Shown: positions 7,981 through 16,107 of the stretch, in pieces
Layout: each line of letters begins with the position of its first letter
Position numbering within the stretch: the first letter of the stretch is position 1
Source: Micromonospora parva
GTDB taxonomy: Bacteria > Actinomycetota > Actinomycetes > Mycobacteriales > Micromonosporaceae
Direction: 5' to 3'
NCBI RefSeq assembly: GCF_000718515.1
Contig: NZ_JNZS01000010.1
Coordinates: 62,001-126,000, forward strand
DNA length: 64,000 nt
Position numbers and translations under genes: made by a program
Notes under the pieces: model-generated
Told to the model about the DNA's origin: nothing
Database searches by the model: none
What the model saw: only the letters and a program-made list of their open reading frames with translations

Positions 7981-10365
7981 CTACGTCACGCGGCGCTCGG
8001 CGTCCTCCTCGAGTCGGGCGTCGGCGGCGGCCAACCCCTGCACGTCGGCGACCTCCTCGGCCACCGCCGCCGCGTCCGCCCAGTGCCGCCGCGCGTCGGT
8101 CCGGTCGCCCAGCGCGGCGCAGGCGTCACCCAGGTAGAGCAGGGTACGCGCCAGCCCGGCGCTCGCTCGGGTCTCCTCGCGCAGCCGGCGGCTCTCGGCC
8201 AACAGCTCGTACGCCGTCCGCGCCTGCCCCGGGGTGCTGCTCAACAGCGTCGCCCCGGCGTTGAGCAGCGCCGTCGCCCGGCTGGTCGGGTCGTTGACCG
8301 ACTCGTACTCGCGCAGCGCGGCCCGCCACGCCTGGGCGGCGTCCAGGTGCTCGCCGAGGGCAGCGTGCACCAGCACCAGGTTGGTCAGCGCCGCAGCGTA
8401 CCCGCGCGCGTCGCCCACCGACCGGAACGTGTTGGCCGCCCGCACCAGGTGGTGGTGGGCGGTGTCCGGTTCTCCCCGGGCGAGGTGGGCCGCGCCCAGG
8501 CCCAGGTCGGTGAGGGCGTGCCCGGCCCGGTCCGCGCCGGAGCGGTGCCGGCGGGACATCTCCAGGTGCTCCACCGCGTCGTCGAGCTGCCCCAGGTCGA
8601 GCAGGGCCAGGCCGAGGTTCATCCGCGCCTGGGCGTTGCCCCGCCGGCCCCGCTCGTTGACCGCGAGGGTGAGCGCGGCGGCGGCCCCCTGCGGGTCGCC
8701 CCGGCGTCGACGCAGCACCCCCAGCTCGTTGTGCGCCCACCCGGCGATCTCCGGGCGGTCGTCGGCGGTCGGGGTGGCCAGCACGGTACGGCAGACCTGC
8801 TCCCACTCGTCGAGCCGCTCGGCGTACGCCAGCCACCCGCACAGCGCCACGGCCAGCCGGAACCACCACCGGCGGACCCGGCGGGGCAGGGTCTCCTTCG
8901 CGCCGGCCGGCACCCGCACCACCGCCAGCAGCAGCTCCTGGTGCAGGTCGAACCAGCCGTACGGGTCGTCATCGAGCGGCAGCGACCACTCCCGGTCCGG
9001 TGGGGAGCCGAGCACCGCCAGGTTGGCCGCGTGCCGTTCGGCCCGGCGGGCCAGGTGCCGGGTCAGCCGGGCCTGCGCGGCGACCCGGGCCCGGGCCGGA
9101 TCCGCGTCGCGCAGGTGCAGACGGGCACTGCCGGCCAGCAGGGGGCGGATCTCGTACCGGTCGCCCGGCGCGCCGACCACGAACGCGGCGGCGGCCAACC
9201 GGTCGAGCAGCGCGGTCACCAGCTCGGGATGCCGCCCGGCCAGCGCGGCGATGGTGGGCCGGTCCACCGGGGCGGGCACCAGCGACATCAGCCGGTACAA
9301 CCGTCGGGCCTGACGGGGCAACGCCTGGTACGCGATGTCCCGTTCGGTGACCAGACGGGCCGCCGGCGACACGGCGAGCCGTTGGTGCGGTGGCGTCTGC
9401 ACCGCGCGGCGCAGCGCCTCCAGCACGTCGGAGTGCCGCCAGCCGTGTTGGGCCGTGCGGTAACCGAGGGCGCGCACGGTGCGCGGCTGCCGCCCGCACA
9501 GGTCGACGATCTCGCGGACCGCCGGGTCGGTGCGCGGGTCGGCGCGCCGGATCCGGGCGGCGGGCGCGGCCCCGCCCGCCGTCGCGAACAGCTCCACCGC
9601 CTCGGACGTGCCCGGCTCGGCGATCCAGTGCGCGACCACGCCCTCCAGACCGACCAGCGCCGGACCGCCAGCGAGGAGCAGGCGGCAGGTGCGCGCGGTG
9701 GGCGGCAACAGCGGCCGGACCTGGTCGGGACGGTCGACGTTGTCCAGCACCAGCAGGATCTTGCGACCGTCGAGCTGACCGCGCAGCGCGTCGGCGGCGG
9801 CGGCGAGCGCGTCCGGCCGGCCGGAGGTCGGCGGGGCGGTGCCCAGGATCCGGGCCAGCGCGGTGAGGACCTGCCGGGCCGAGCGGGGTCGGCCACGCCG
9901 CCGCAGGTCGAGGTAGTACTGCCCGTCCGGGAAGTCCTCCCGGCACTGGTTCGCCGCCTGCACCGCGCACGCGGAGGTGCCCGCCGCGCGTCGTCCCAGC
10001 ACCGCCACGGCGTGCTCCCGGGCGAGCAGCGCGACAAGCGCGTCGACGTGCTCGCGGCGACCGGTGAACTCGGCCGTGTAGGGCAGGGTGGGCGCCCCGG
10101 TGGCCGGTGTGGTGAGCACCTCGGTCGGTTCGGGGCCGACCTCGTGACCGGCCCGGCGGCGGCGCACCTCGTACACCACGTAACCCAGCACACCGCCGGT
10201 GGCCAGCACGATGGTCACCGGCCCGAGCACGCTGGCCACCAACTCGGAGAGGAGATTGCCGGCCAGGTTGCCGGCCACGTTGGCGAGGATGCTGCCGACC
10301 ACGCCGCCGATCGCGATCAGCGCGGGCCAGCGCGAACCACCGCGCGCGCCACCCGGCCCGGTCAC
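7981..10365 (-). CDS. membrane-anchored STAND (NB-ARC-like) protein with TPR domain, degenerate P-loop
   Basis: 794 aa. Two hydrophobic segments (about 14-35 and 41-65) anchor the N-terminus. A linker follows, then an NB-ARC-type module starting with 'FTGRREHVDAL' (about 100) and tetratricopeptide-like repeats over about 480-790. Walker B ILLVLDNV (203-210) is intact, but the P-loop reads GRRAAGTS (124-131): the invariant Lys is T130, so ATP binding or hydrolysis is doubtful. GTG 10365 overlaps the permease stop (GTGA), making this the fourth gene of a tightly coupled transport-like operon. STAND proteins usually act as signal switches; the role here is unknown. Confidence 0.8.
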   Translation of the reverse strand: MTGPGGARGGSRWPALIAIGGVVGSILANVAGNLAGNLLSELVASVLGPVTIVLATGGVLGYVVYEVRRRRAGHEVGPEPTEVLTTPATGAPTLPYTAEFTGRREHVDALVALLAREHAVAVLGRRAAGTSACAVQAANQCREDFPDGQYYLDLRRRGRPRSARQVLTALARILGTAPPTSGRPDALAAAADALRGQLDGRKILLVLDNVDRPDQVRPLLPPTARTCRLLLAGGPALVGLEGVVAHWIAEPGTSEAVELFATAGGAAPAARIRRADPRTDPAVREIVDLCGRQPRTVRALGYRTAQHGWRHSDVLEALRRAVQTPPHQRLAVSPAARLVTERDIAYQALPRQARRLYRLMSLVPAPVDRPTIAALAGRHPELVTALLDRLAAAAFVVGAPGDRYEIRPLLAGSARLHLRDADPARARVAAQARLTRHLARRAERHAANLAVLGSPPDREWSLPLDDDPYGWFDLHQELLLAVVRVPAGAKETLPRRVRRWWFRLAVALCGWLAYAERLDEWEQVCRTVLATPTADDRPEIAGWAHNELGVLRRRRGDPQGAAAALTLAVNERGRRGNAQARMNLGLALLDLGQLDDAVEHLEMSRRHRSGADRAGHALTDLGLGAAHLARGEPDTAHHHLVRAANTFRSVGDARGYAAALTNLVLVHAALGEHLDAAQAWRAALREYESVNDPTSRATALLNAGATLLSSTPGQARTAYELLAESRRLREETRASAGLARTLLYLGDACAALGDRTDARRHWADAAAVAEEVADVQGLAAADARLEEDAERRVT

Positions 10366-12128
10366 CGCACGCCCCCGGAGACCAGCCCGGCGACCAGGTG
10401 CCGCCGGGAGAGGACCACGAGCACCACCGGCAGCACCGAGGCGAGCACCGAACTGGCCGCCAGCGCGCCACTGTTGCTCACGAAGCTGCGGGTCTGCTCG
10501 GCCAGGAACGGCCCGAGCGGCGACGCTCCCGACGCGCTGAACAGCCGACCCACCACCAGGTCGTTCCAGACCTGGACGAACTCCAGCACGGAGACCGCCA
10601 CCACCGCCGACAGGTTGTGCCGGGCCAACCGGCGCAGGGTGTGCCACCACCGGCGCCCACCCAGCCGGGCGTCGCGGACCTGCTCGACCGGCAGGTCGGC
10701 GAACGCGTTGCGCAGCACCAGCACCGCGAACGGCACACCCAGCGCGATGTGCACCAGGGCCAGGCCCTGAGCCGTGCCGGAGGAGAGCACCAGGCCCAGC
10801 ACCTCGTTGACCGGCCCGGCGATGACCTGGATCGGCACGACGCTCGCGGCCAGCAGCAGCAACCCGGTGGCCTGCGCGGCCGGCCCGGTCAACCACGCCA
10901 ACGGGTACGCGGCCAGCAGCGCGACCACCAGCACCGTGGCGGTCACCGCGGTGGCCAGCACCAGGGTGAAGCCCAGCGTGCGCCACAGCTCCGTGCCGGT
11001 GACCAGGTCGTGGTAGGACTCGGCGTTCGGCGGCGCGGACCACCAGCCGCGCGCGGCGGCGTCCACCCTGCCGTGCGCCGAGGTGGCGACCAGCACCGCC
11101 AGCGGCACCAGCCAGGCGACCGCGGCACCCGCCGCGAGCAGCCGGAACACCCGCCGGGGCGGGGCGACCGGAGCGGGTTCCGGTGCCGCCTCGACGCGCG
11201 GCGGGGGCCACGCCTGCCGGACGAAGAGCGCGGCCACCATGATCCCGCCGATGACCGCCACCAGCCACACCACACCGAGCGCCGCGCCGTCGCCGGTGGT
11301 GGTGCCGCCGGACGTCTGCCAGATCCGCAAAGCCAGCACCGACGCCTCGTCGCGGACCGAACCGGGGGTCATCACCAGGATGAGGTCGAACGTGCGGCTG
11401 GTGCCCACCGCCACCAACGCGAACACCACAGCTGTCGTCCGCAGCAGCAAGGGCCGCCACTGCGCGTCCCACAGCACGTGGCGACGCCCGCCGCCGTACG
11501 CGCGGACCGCGTCGGCGAGACTCGGCGGCACCGCGTCCAGGGCGGACCGGAAGACCAGCACCGCCAACCCGACCCAGGCCCAGACGAACGCCGACATCAA
11601 CGCGACGGTCACCATCCCCGGGCCGAGCAGCTGCGGCGCGTCCTCCACCGAGCGGCCGGTCAGTCGGGTCGCGACCAGTGTGGCCAGCCCTCGGCTCGGG
11701 TCCGGGTCGTACATCAGCCGGAAGGTGACCCCGGTGACGACCAGCGGCAACGCCACCGGCACCAGCAGGATCAACCGCACCAGGCCGCCCTCCTGGGAGC
11801 GGCGGGACGCGGCGGCCAGCAGGTAGCCCAACGCCGTCACCACCGCCGGCACCAGCAGGGCCCAGAGGACCGTCCGGCCGACCACCGCGCCGGTGCCCGG
11901 GGCGGCGAGGGCGGTCCGGAAGTGCGCCGCGCCGACCCAGCGGCCGTCGGTGGTGACGCTGGCGTGCATGGTCCGCAGCACCGGCCACAGCACCAGCCCA
12001 CCGAGCAGCACCGCGGCCGGCAGCAGCAGGGCCGACGTCGCTCCCGCCGCCGGATAGGCCCGACCCCGCCGGGCCGGCCCGACGTCGTCGAGGACCGCCA
12101 GTTCGCCGAGGACGCGCACCTCACTCAT
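10362..12128 (-). CDS. fused MalF-MalG-type ABC permease
   Basis: 588 aa that read as two binding-protein-dependent permeases in one chain. The first half (about 30-280) ends in an EAA-like loop (ADAVRAYGGGRRHVLWDAQW). After a Pro-rich linker at about 300-320 comes the second half with its own loop (VEQVRDARLGGRRWWHTL) and the terminal RRHLVAGLVSGGVR typical of MalG-like proteins. Sugar uptake is the family's usual role. ATG 12128 overlaps the binding-protein stop by 4 bases. The first residues, MSEVRVLGELAVLDD, unusually resemble the start of SARP-type regulators. The cognate ATPase in this operon is degenerate. Confidence 0.82.
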   Translation of the reverse strand: MSEVRVLGELAVLDDVGPARRGRAYPAAGATSALLLPAAVLLGGLVLWPVLRTMHASVTTDGRWVGAAHFRTALAAPGTGAVVGRTVLWALLVPAVVTALGYLLAAASRRSQEGGLVRLILLVPVALPLVVTGVTFRLMYDPDPSRGLATLVATRLTGRSVEDAPQLLGPGMVTVALMSAFVWAWVGLAVLVFRSALDAVPPSLADAVRAYGGGRRHVLWDAQWRPLLLRTTAVVFALVAVGTSRTFDLILVMTPGSVRDEASVLALRIWQTSGGTTTGDGAALGVVWLVAVIGGIMVAALFVRQAWPPPRVEAAPEPAPVAPPRRVFRLLAAGAAVAWLVPLAVLVATSAHGRVDAAARGWWSAPPNAESYHDLVTGTELWRTLGFTLVLATAVTATVLVVALLAAYPLAWLTGPAAQATGLLLLAASVVPIQVIAGPVNEVLGLVLSSGTAQGLALVHIALGVPFAVLVLRNAFADLPVEQVRDARLGGRRWWHTLRRLARHNLSAVVAVSVLEFVQVWNDLVVGRLFSASGASPLGPFLAEQTRSFVSNSGALAASSVLASVLPVVLVVLSRRHLVAGLVSGGVR

Positions 12129-13402
12129 CGGCCGCCCCCCGCGTTGCGGGCCGCCGCGGCGAGCAGGCCGGTGGCCCGGCGGATCGCCTCACCGGCCCGG
12201 ACCCCGTCGGTGACGTCGGCGAAGAACCCCTGCATGATCCGCCAGATGCCGACCCCGTCGGAGCCGGTGAACGGGCCGGGCAACTGGTCGGAGAGGTCGA
12301 ACCGCAGCGTGCCGGGCGTCCGCATCTCCTCGGCGAGGCGCTGGGCGACCCGGTCGCGGTAGCTGTCGATCGTGACGTTGGTGTTGGGCGAGAGGTAGCC
12401 GCCGGAGCGCAGCCACGGCTGGAACGAGTCGGCCCGGGTGAGCCACTCGACCAGCTCGACACCGCCCCGGGCGTCGGCGAACGCCACCGCCGCGTCCCCG
12501 CCGACGATCAGTGGACCACCGCCCGATGAGGCGCCCGGGAACCGGAACGTCACCGGCGCCTGCGGGCCGCGCTGGAACGGGTCGGCGACGTCGGCGGTGA
12601 AGTCGGCCCCGACGAGCATCACCGCCCGCCGGGTGTGCACCACCTGGATCACCGACTCCTCGTACTGGGTGAGCAGGGCGCGACGGCCGCCGCCGACGAA
12701 CGCCCCGTCGATGCTCCAGAGCCCGGCGAGCCGGTCCAGTGCCTCGCGCACCGCGCTGCCCTGCCAGTCGGCGTCCGCCCGGGCGAGGGCGTTGTAGCTC
12801 TCGGGTGCCACGTCGGCCAGGACGTTCTCGAACCAGTCGGTGAGCACCCAGCCGTCCGCGGCGCCGATGGCCAACGGCGCCGGCCCGCCGTCGCGCCGGG
12901 CGAGCGCGCCGAGCTCCCGGGTACGCCGGACCAGCTCGTCCCAGTTGGCCGGCGGCACCGGCAGCATCGAGGGCAGGTGCCAGACCAGCGACTTGTGTGC
13001 CGCCTTGACCCAGACCCCGTAGCGCTGACCCTCGGCGGTCAGCAGCTCACTGAGCCCGGCGGGTACGGCGTACCCGGTGGACGGGCGCACCGGGCTCAGC
13101 CACCCGCGTTGGGCGTACTCGGTGACCAGGCCGGGACGCGGCAGGATCGCCACGTCCGGGCTGGTGCCGGCGAGGTGCCGGGCGCGCAGGAACGCGTCGA
13201 TGTCGTTGCCGGCGCTGACCACCTGCACCGGCGCGGGGTAGCCGGCGACGACCTCACGGAACCGGTCCAGTTCGCTGGTGCTCCAGACCACCGCCACCTG
13301 CACCGACCGGCTCCCGCCCGAGCAGCCGGCGGCCAGCGCGGTGGCGCCCACGGCGGCGGCGCGCAGCAGCGTACGACGACTCGCCCGGATCGCCGGCCTC
13401 AT
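12125..13402 (-). CDS. extracellular solute-binding lipoprotein
   Basis: 425 aa. The twin-arginine-like signal (ASRRTLLRAAAVG) ends in the lipobox LAAGC, so Cys27 is probably lipidated after Tat export. The mature part resembles cluster-1 (sugar) ABC binding proteins: 'GTSPDVAILPRPG', 'FPGASSGGGPLIVGGDAAV', and a C-terminal helix-rich lobe. ATG 13402 overlaps the stop of the degenerate ATPase gene and its own stop overlaps the permease start, each by 4 bases (ATGA). The ligand is unknown; carbohydrate is the family default. Confidence 0.85.
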   Translation of the reverse strand: MRPAIRASRRTLLRAAAVGATALAAGCSGGSRSVQVAVVWSTSELDRFREVVAGYPAPVQVVSAGNDIDAFLRARHLAGTSPDVAILPRPGLVTEYAQRGWLSPVRPSTGYAVPAGLSELLTAEGQRYGVWVKAAHKSLVWHLPSMLPVPPANWDELVRRTRELGALARRDGGPAPLAIGAADGWVLTDWFENVLADVAPESYNALARADADWQGSAVREALDRLAGLWSIDGAFVGGGRRALLTQYEESVIQVVHTRRAVMLVGADFTADVADPFQRGPQAPVTFRFPGASSGGGPLIVGGDAAVAFADARGGVELVEWLTRADSFQPWLRSGGYLSPNTNVTIDSYRDRVAQRLAEEMRTPGTLRFDLSDQLPGPFTGSDGVGIWRIMQGFFADVTDGVRAGEAIRRATGLLAAAARNAGGGR

Positions 13403-14031
13403 CGGGGCACCTCGCTCGGCTCGGTGACCAGCTCGTGGCGCACCGGAATCTCGGCCAGGGTGGCCGGGTCGGCGGTGCAGACCAGCACCGCCACCCCGGG
13501 AGCGTTCGATGGTGAGAGACGGGGCATCAGGTCACCGAGGCGGCTGTCGCCCGCCGAGCCGGCCGGCAGGTCGATCACGAGCACCTCGGGCAGGCAGGCC
13601 GCCGCTCGGGCGAGCGCCACCCGGAACCGCTGGGCGGCGGAGATCTGGTGCGGCAGCAGGGTGAGGGAGAGCGCCAACTCGAGCCGGTCGACAACGGTGG
13701 CCGTCCAGTCGTCGGCCACCTCGTGCACCCGTTCGCGTTTGCGTTGGCCGTACTCGATGTTGCGGCGCACGGTCAGCTGCGGCAGCAACGCGCCACCGGC
13801 GGGCACGTAGCCGATCTGCCGGCGGGGCGGCGGCAGGGCGGTGACGTCCCGGTCGCCGACGAGGATGCGGCCGGTCACCGGTGGGGCGAGCCCGGCCAGC
13901 ACCCGGGCGACCGCCGTGCCGTACCGGGGTGGCGCGACCAGGGCGGCGAGCGTGCCGGCGGGAACGTCGAGGGTCACCGGCCCGGTGCCGGGGACGGCGA
14001 CCAGTGCGCGTAGCCGTAACGTGACCCTCAC
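13399..14031 (-). CDS. degenerate ABC ATPase-like protein (pseudoenzyme)
   Basis: 210 aa. It aligns along its whole length with MalK/PotA-type ATPases (for example ALLPQLTVRRNIEYG, which corresponds to ALFPHLTVRENIAYG). All catalytic motifs are changed: Walker A is APPRYGTA (33-40) without Gly-Lys-Ser/Thr, the Q-loop Gln is replaced (GYVPAGG), the signature is ISAAQ, Walker B is LVIDLPAG without the Glu, and the H-loop is VLVCTADP without His. The frame is intact and well conserved in composition, so it is not an ordinary pseudogene. GTG 14031 is the only reasonable start. First gene of the coupled operon. Confidence 0.75.
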   Translation of the reverse strand: MRVTLRLRALVAVPGTGPVTLDVPAGTLAALVAPPRYGTAVARVLAGLAPPVTGRILVGDRDVTALPPPRRQIGYVPAGGALLPQLTVRRNIEYGQRKRERVHEVADDWTATVVDRLELALSLTLLPHQISAAQRFRVALARAAACLPEVLVIDLPAGSAGDSRLGDLMPRLSPSNAPGVAVLVCTADPATLAEIPVRHELVTEPSEVPR

Positions 14032-14122
14032 CTCCGGTGACCGTTGATGACCGTCCCAGGGTGGCACACCGTGCCGACAACCGACGCCCCCGACCCTTCC
14101 ACTGTGGAGCGGCCGGGCCTGT

Positions 14123-15100
14123 TCAGGTGGGGGAGTACAGCGCGGCGAGCCCGGCCGCGGTGGCGGCCAGCCGTTCGCGCAGCGCCACCGGGGTGAGCAC
14201 CTCGACCTCGGCGCCGAGGCGCAGCAGCTCACCGTGGGCGTGGGTGAGCGACTCGATCGGCAGCACAGCGGTCACCCAACCCCGCGCGTCGGGTGGCCCG
14301 GCGCTGGTGTCCATCGCGGTCACCACCGGGTCGCTGCCGATCTCGCGCAGCCGCTCCCGCCCGGCCGGGGAGAGTCGGACGGTGGCATCGTCGCGGTGCA
14401 GCCGTTCCCGGAACCGCACCACGTGCGCCCGCCACCAGGCCGGCAGGTCGAAGTCCTCGGGTCGGTCGAACTCCTGCCCGAGCGGGGTGAGCGTGAGGAT
14501 CTGGTTGACCCGGTAGGTGGCCGGCGCGCCCCGGCCGGGCTGGTCGGCCACCACATACCACCGGCCGCCCTTGAGGACCAGGCCGTACGGCTCCAGGACC
14601 CGGGTCACCTCGCCGTTCCAGCCGCGGTAGCGCACCTCGATGCGGTGCTGTCGCCAGACCGCCTCGGCCGTGCGGGCCAGCTCGGGGGAGGCGTCGCCGT
14701 CGGCGTACCACCCGGGGGTGTCCAGGTGGAAGCGTTGCCGCAGTCGGGTCGCCCGGTCGCGCAGCGGCGCGGGGAGCGCGGCGTGCAGCTTGAGTTGCAG
14801 CGCCGCCACCACGTCGCCGTAGCCCAGCTCGTCGGCCGGGCCGGGCAGGCCGGCGAGGAACAGCCGGTCGGCCTCCTCGGCGGTCAGCCCGGTGAGCCGG
14901 GTCCGCCAGCCGTCGACGAGCTGGTAGCCGCCGGCGTGCCCGGCCTCGCCGTAGAGCGGGATGCCGGCGGCGTGCAACGACTCGACGTCCCGGTAGATGG
15001 TGCGGGGGGAGACGGCCAACCGCTCGGCGAGCTGCCCGGCGGTCAACCGCCCGTGTGACTGCAGCAGCAACAGGACGGAGAGGAGTCGACTGGCCCGCAC
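14123..15100 (-). CDS. WYL-domain transcriptional regulator (YafY/DeoR-like)
   Basis: 325 aa. N-terminal DeoR/HTH_11 helix-turn-helix (GRLTAGQLAERLAVSPRTIY, about residues 15-35), central WYL domain including 'GLVLKGGRWYVVADQPG', and a C-terminal WCX extension ending 'AATAAGLAALYS'. WYL regulators bind ligands, in some cases nucleic acids. I chose GTG 15100: a TAGTGT box lies 7 bases upstream inside the palindrome at 15105-15121, so it is probably leaderless and autoregulated. Divergent from the 15145 gene, its likely target. Downstream in the same direction is the transport-like operon, 91 bp away. Confidence 0.87.
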   Translation of the reverse strand: MRASRLLSVLLLLQSHGRLTAGQLAERLAVSPRTIYRDVESLHAAGIPLYGEAGHAGGYQLVDGWRTRLTGLTAEEADRLFLAGLPGPADELGYGDVVAALQLKLHAALPAPLRDRATRLRQRFHLDTPGWYADGDASPELARTAEAVWRQHRIEVRYRGWNGEVTRVLEPYGLVLKGGRWYVVADQPGRGAPATYRVNQILTLTPLGQEFDRPEDFDLPAWWRAHVVRFRERLHRDDATVRLSPAGRERLREIGSDPVVTAMDTSAGPPDARGWVTAVLPIESLTHAHGELLRLGAEVEVLTPVALRERLAATAAGLAALYSPT

Positions 15101-15104
15101 TTCA

Positions 15105-15121
15105 CTGACACTAGTTGTCAG
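15105..15121. promoter_or_regulatory. candidate WYL-regulator operator CTGACA-N5-TGTCAG
   Basis: A 17-bp dyad with perfect 6-bp arms (CTGACA, TGTCAG) around CTAGT, located 4 bp before the regulator's GTG start and 23 bp before the divergent ATG 15145. It contains the putative -10 of the regulator gene and lies upstream of the -10 of the divergent gene, so one bound dimer could control both. Confidence 0.5.
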
Positions 15122-15132
15122 GGGACCGCTCG

Positions 15133-15138
15133 TACCGT
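15133..15138 (+). promoter_or_regulatory. leaderless -10 box (TACCGT)
   Basis: TACCGT, 6 bases, then ATG 15145, with no ribosome binding site. Selects ATG 15145 as the start. Confidence 0.5.
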
Positions 15139-15144
15139 CCCGGC

Positions 15145-15624
15145 ATGGCATTTCGCGACAAGGATCTGAGAACACCGGGACCGATCACGGTGGACGGTCG
15201 GCACCTCAAGCGCTACCACATCGACCAGCCGGAACGGCCGCTCGAACCGGAGGTGGAGAAGGCCGCGTACGACCTGCTGCCGGCGTTGCTGGCCGACGTC
15301 GTCGACGACGGCACCCCGGCCGCCGGGTGGGTGGTGCTGCACCGGGGCGCGGACACCGGCGCGTACCTGCTGGCGTACACCTGGGTCTGGGACAACGCGG
15401 TGGAGGTCCGCGTCGCGGCGGCCGGGCAGCCGGCGCTGGACTGCCCGGACGACGACCCGACCCACTTCGTCGAGGTCCGTCGACCCGCCGTCGGCTGCGT
15501 CTGGGAGCTGGCGGTGCTGGAGCACGAGCGGGCGGCCTGGGTGCGGCACATGCTTGCCCCGCAGGCTCCCCACCTGGCCGGATACCTGCACGACACGCGA
15601 GCGGAAGGGCCGGTGGGCCGCTGA
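15145..15624 (+). CDS. conserved hypothetical protein, target of adjacent WYL regulator
   Basis: 159 aa, starts MAFRDKDLRTPGPITVDG. No motif I recognise; soluble, no signal peptide or membrane segment. It contains several Trp/Tyr-rich beta-like stretches (AAGWVVLHRGADTGAYLLAY, CVWELAVLEHERAAW). The start is fixed by the leaderless promoter. Its stop overlaps the start of the next gene (TGATG), so the two are translated together. The divergent WYL regulator and shared palindrome suggest both are a small regulated response unit. Function unknown. Confidence 0.75.
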   Translation: MAFRDKDLRTPGPITVDGRHLKRYHIDQPERPLEPEVEKAAYDLLPALLADVVDDGTPAAGWVVLHRGADTGAYLLAYTWVWDNAVEVRVAAAGQPALDCPDDDPTHFVEVRRPAVGCVWELAVLEHERAAWVRHMLAPQAPHLAGYLHDTRAEGPVGR

Positions 15625-16085
15625 TGGGCGACTTCGACTTCTTTGTGGGCACCTGGAACGTCGTCAACCGGCGGCTGCGCGAGCGGCTGGTCGGCTCCGA
15701 CGAGTGGGAGGAGTTCCCGGGGGTGTCGGTGGCGCACGGCTTCTTCGCCGGCGGCGGTCACTTCGACGAGATCACCTTTCCGACCCGTGGCTCCGCCGGC
15801 GCCACGGTCCGGATCTTCGACCCGGCCCGGCAGGAGTGGTCGATCTACTGGATGAGCAGCGACACCGGGGTGCTGGGGCAGCCACCGATGGTGGGCCGCT
15901 TCGTCGACGGGGTCGGCCGCTTCTACGCCGACGACCAGCACGAGGGACGCCCGGTGCGGTGCCGGTTCGTCTGGTCCGACATCAGCGCGACCACCGCCCG
16001 CTGGGAGCAGGCGTTCTCGGTCGACGGCGAGCAGACCTGGGAGACCAACTGGATCATGACCTTCACCCGGGCGTCGGAGGGCTGA
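15624..16085 (+). CDS. conserved hypothetical protein (actinobacterial, lipocalin-like beta pattern)
   Basis: 153 aa, starts MGDFDFFVGTWNVVNRRL. The order 'FxVGTWNV', 'FDPARQEWSIYWM', 'RWEQAFSVDGEQTWETNW' is a well-conserved pattern of small actinobacterial proteins of unknown function. The alternating strands suggest a beta-barrel of the lipocalin/DUF1579 kind, but that is an inference. ATG 15624 overlaps the previous stop by one base. No signal peptide, so cytosolic. Confidence 0.75.
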   Translation: MGDFDFFVGTWNVVNRRLRERLVGSDEWEEFPGVSVAHGFFAGGGHFDEITFPTRGSAGATVRIFDPARQEWSIYWMSSDTGVLGQPPMVGRFVDGVGRFYADDQHEGRPVRCRFVWSDISATTARWEQAFSVDGEQTWETNWIMTFTRASEG

Positions 16086-16107
16086 CCGCCAGGTGGGGTG
16101 ACCGCGG

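Noticed and set aside
7981..11988. A 1335-aa open frame on minus
   Set aside because: Its first 541 residues are the permease gene read in another frame; the real start is GTG 10365, overlapping the permease stop.
15206..15667. Pro/Arg-rich antisense frames over the 15145-16085 genes
   Set aside because: Shadows caused by GC bias; low-complexity composition.
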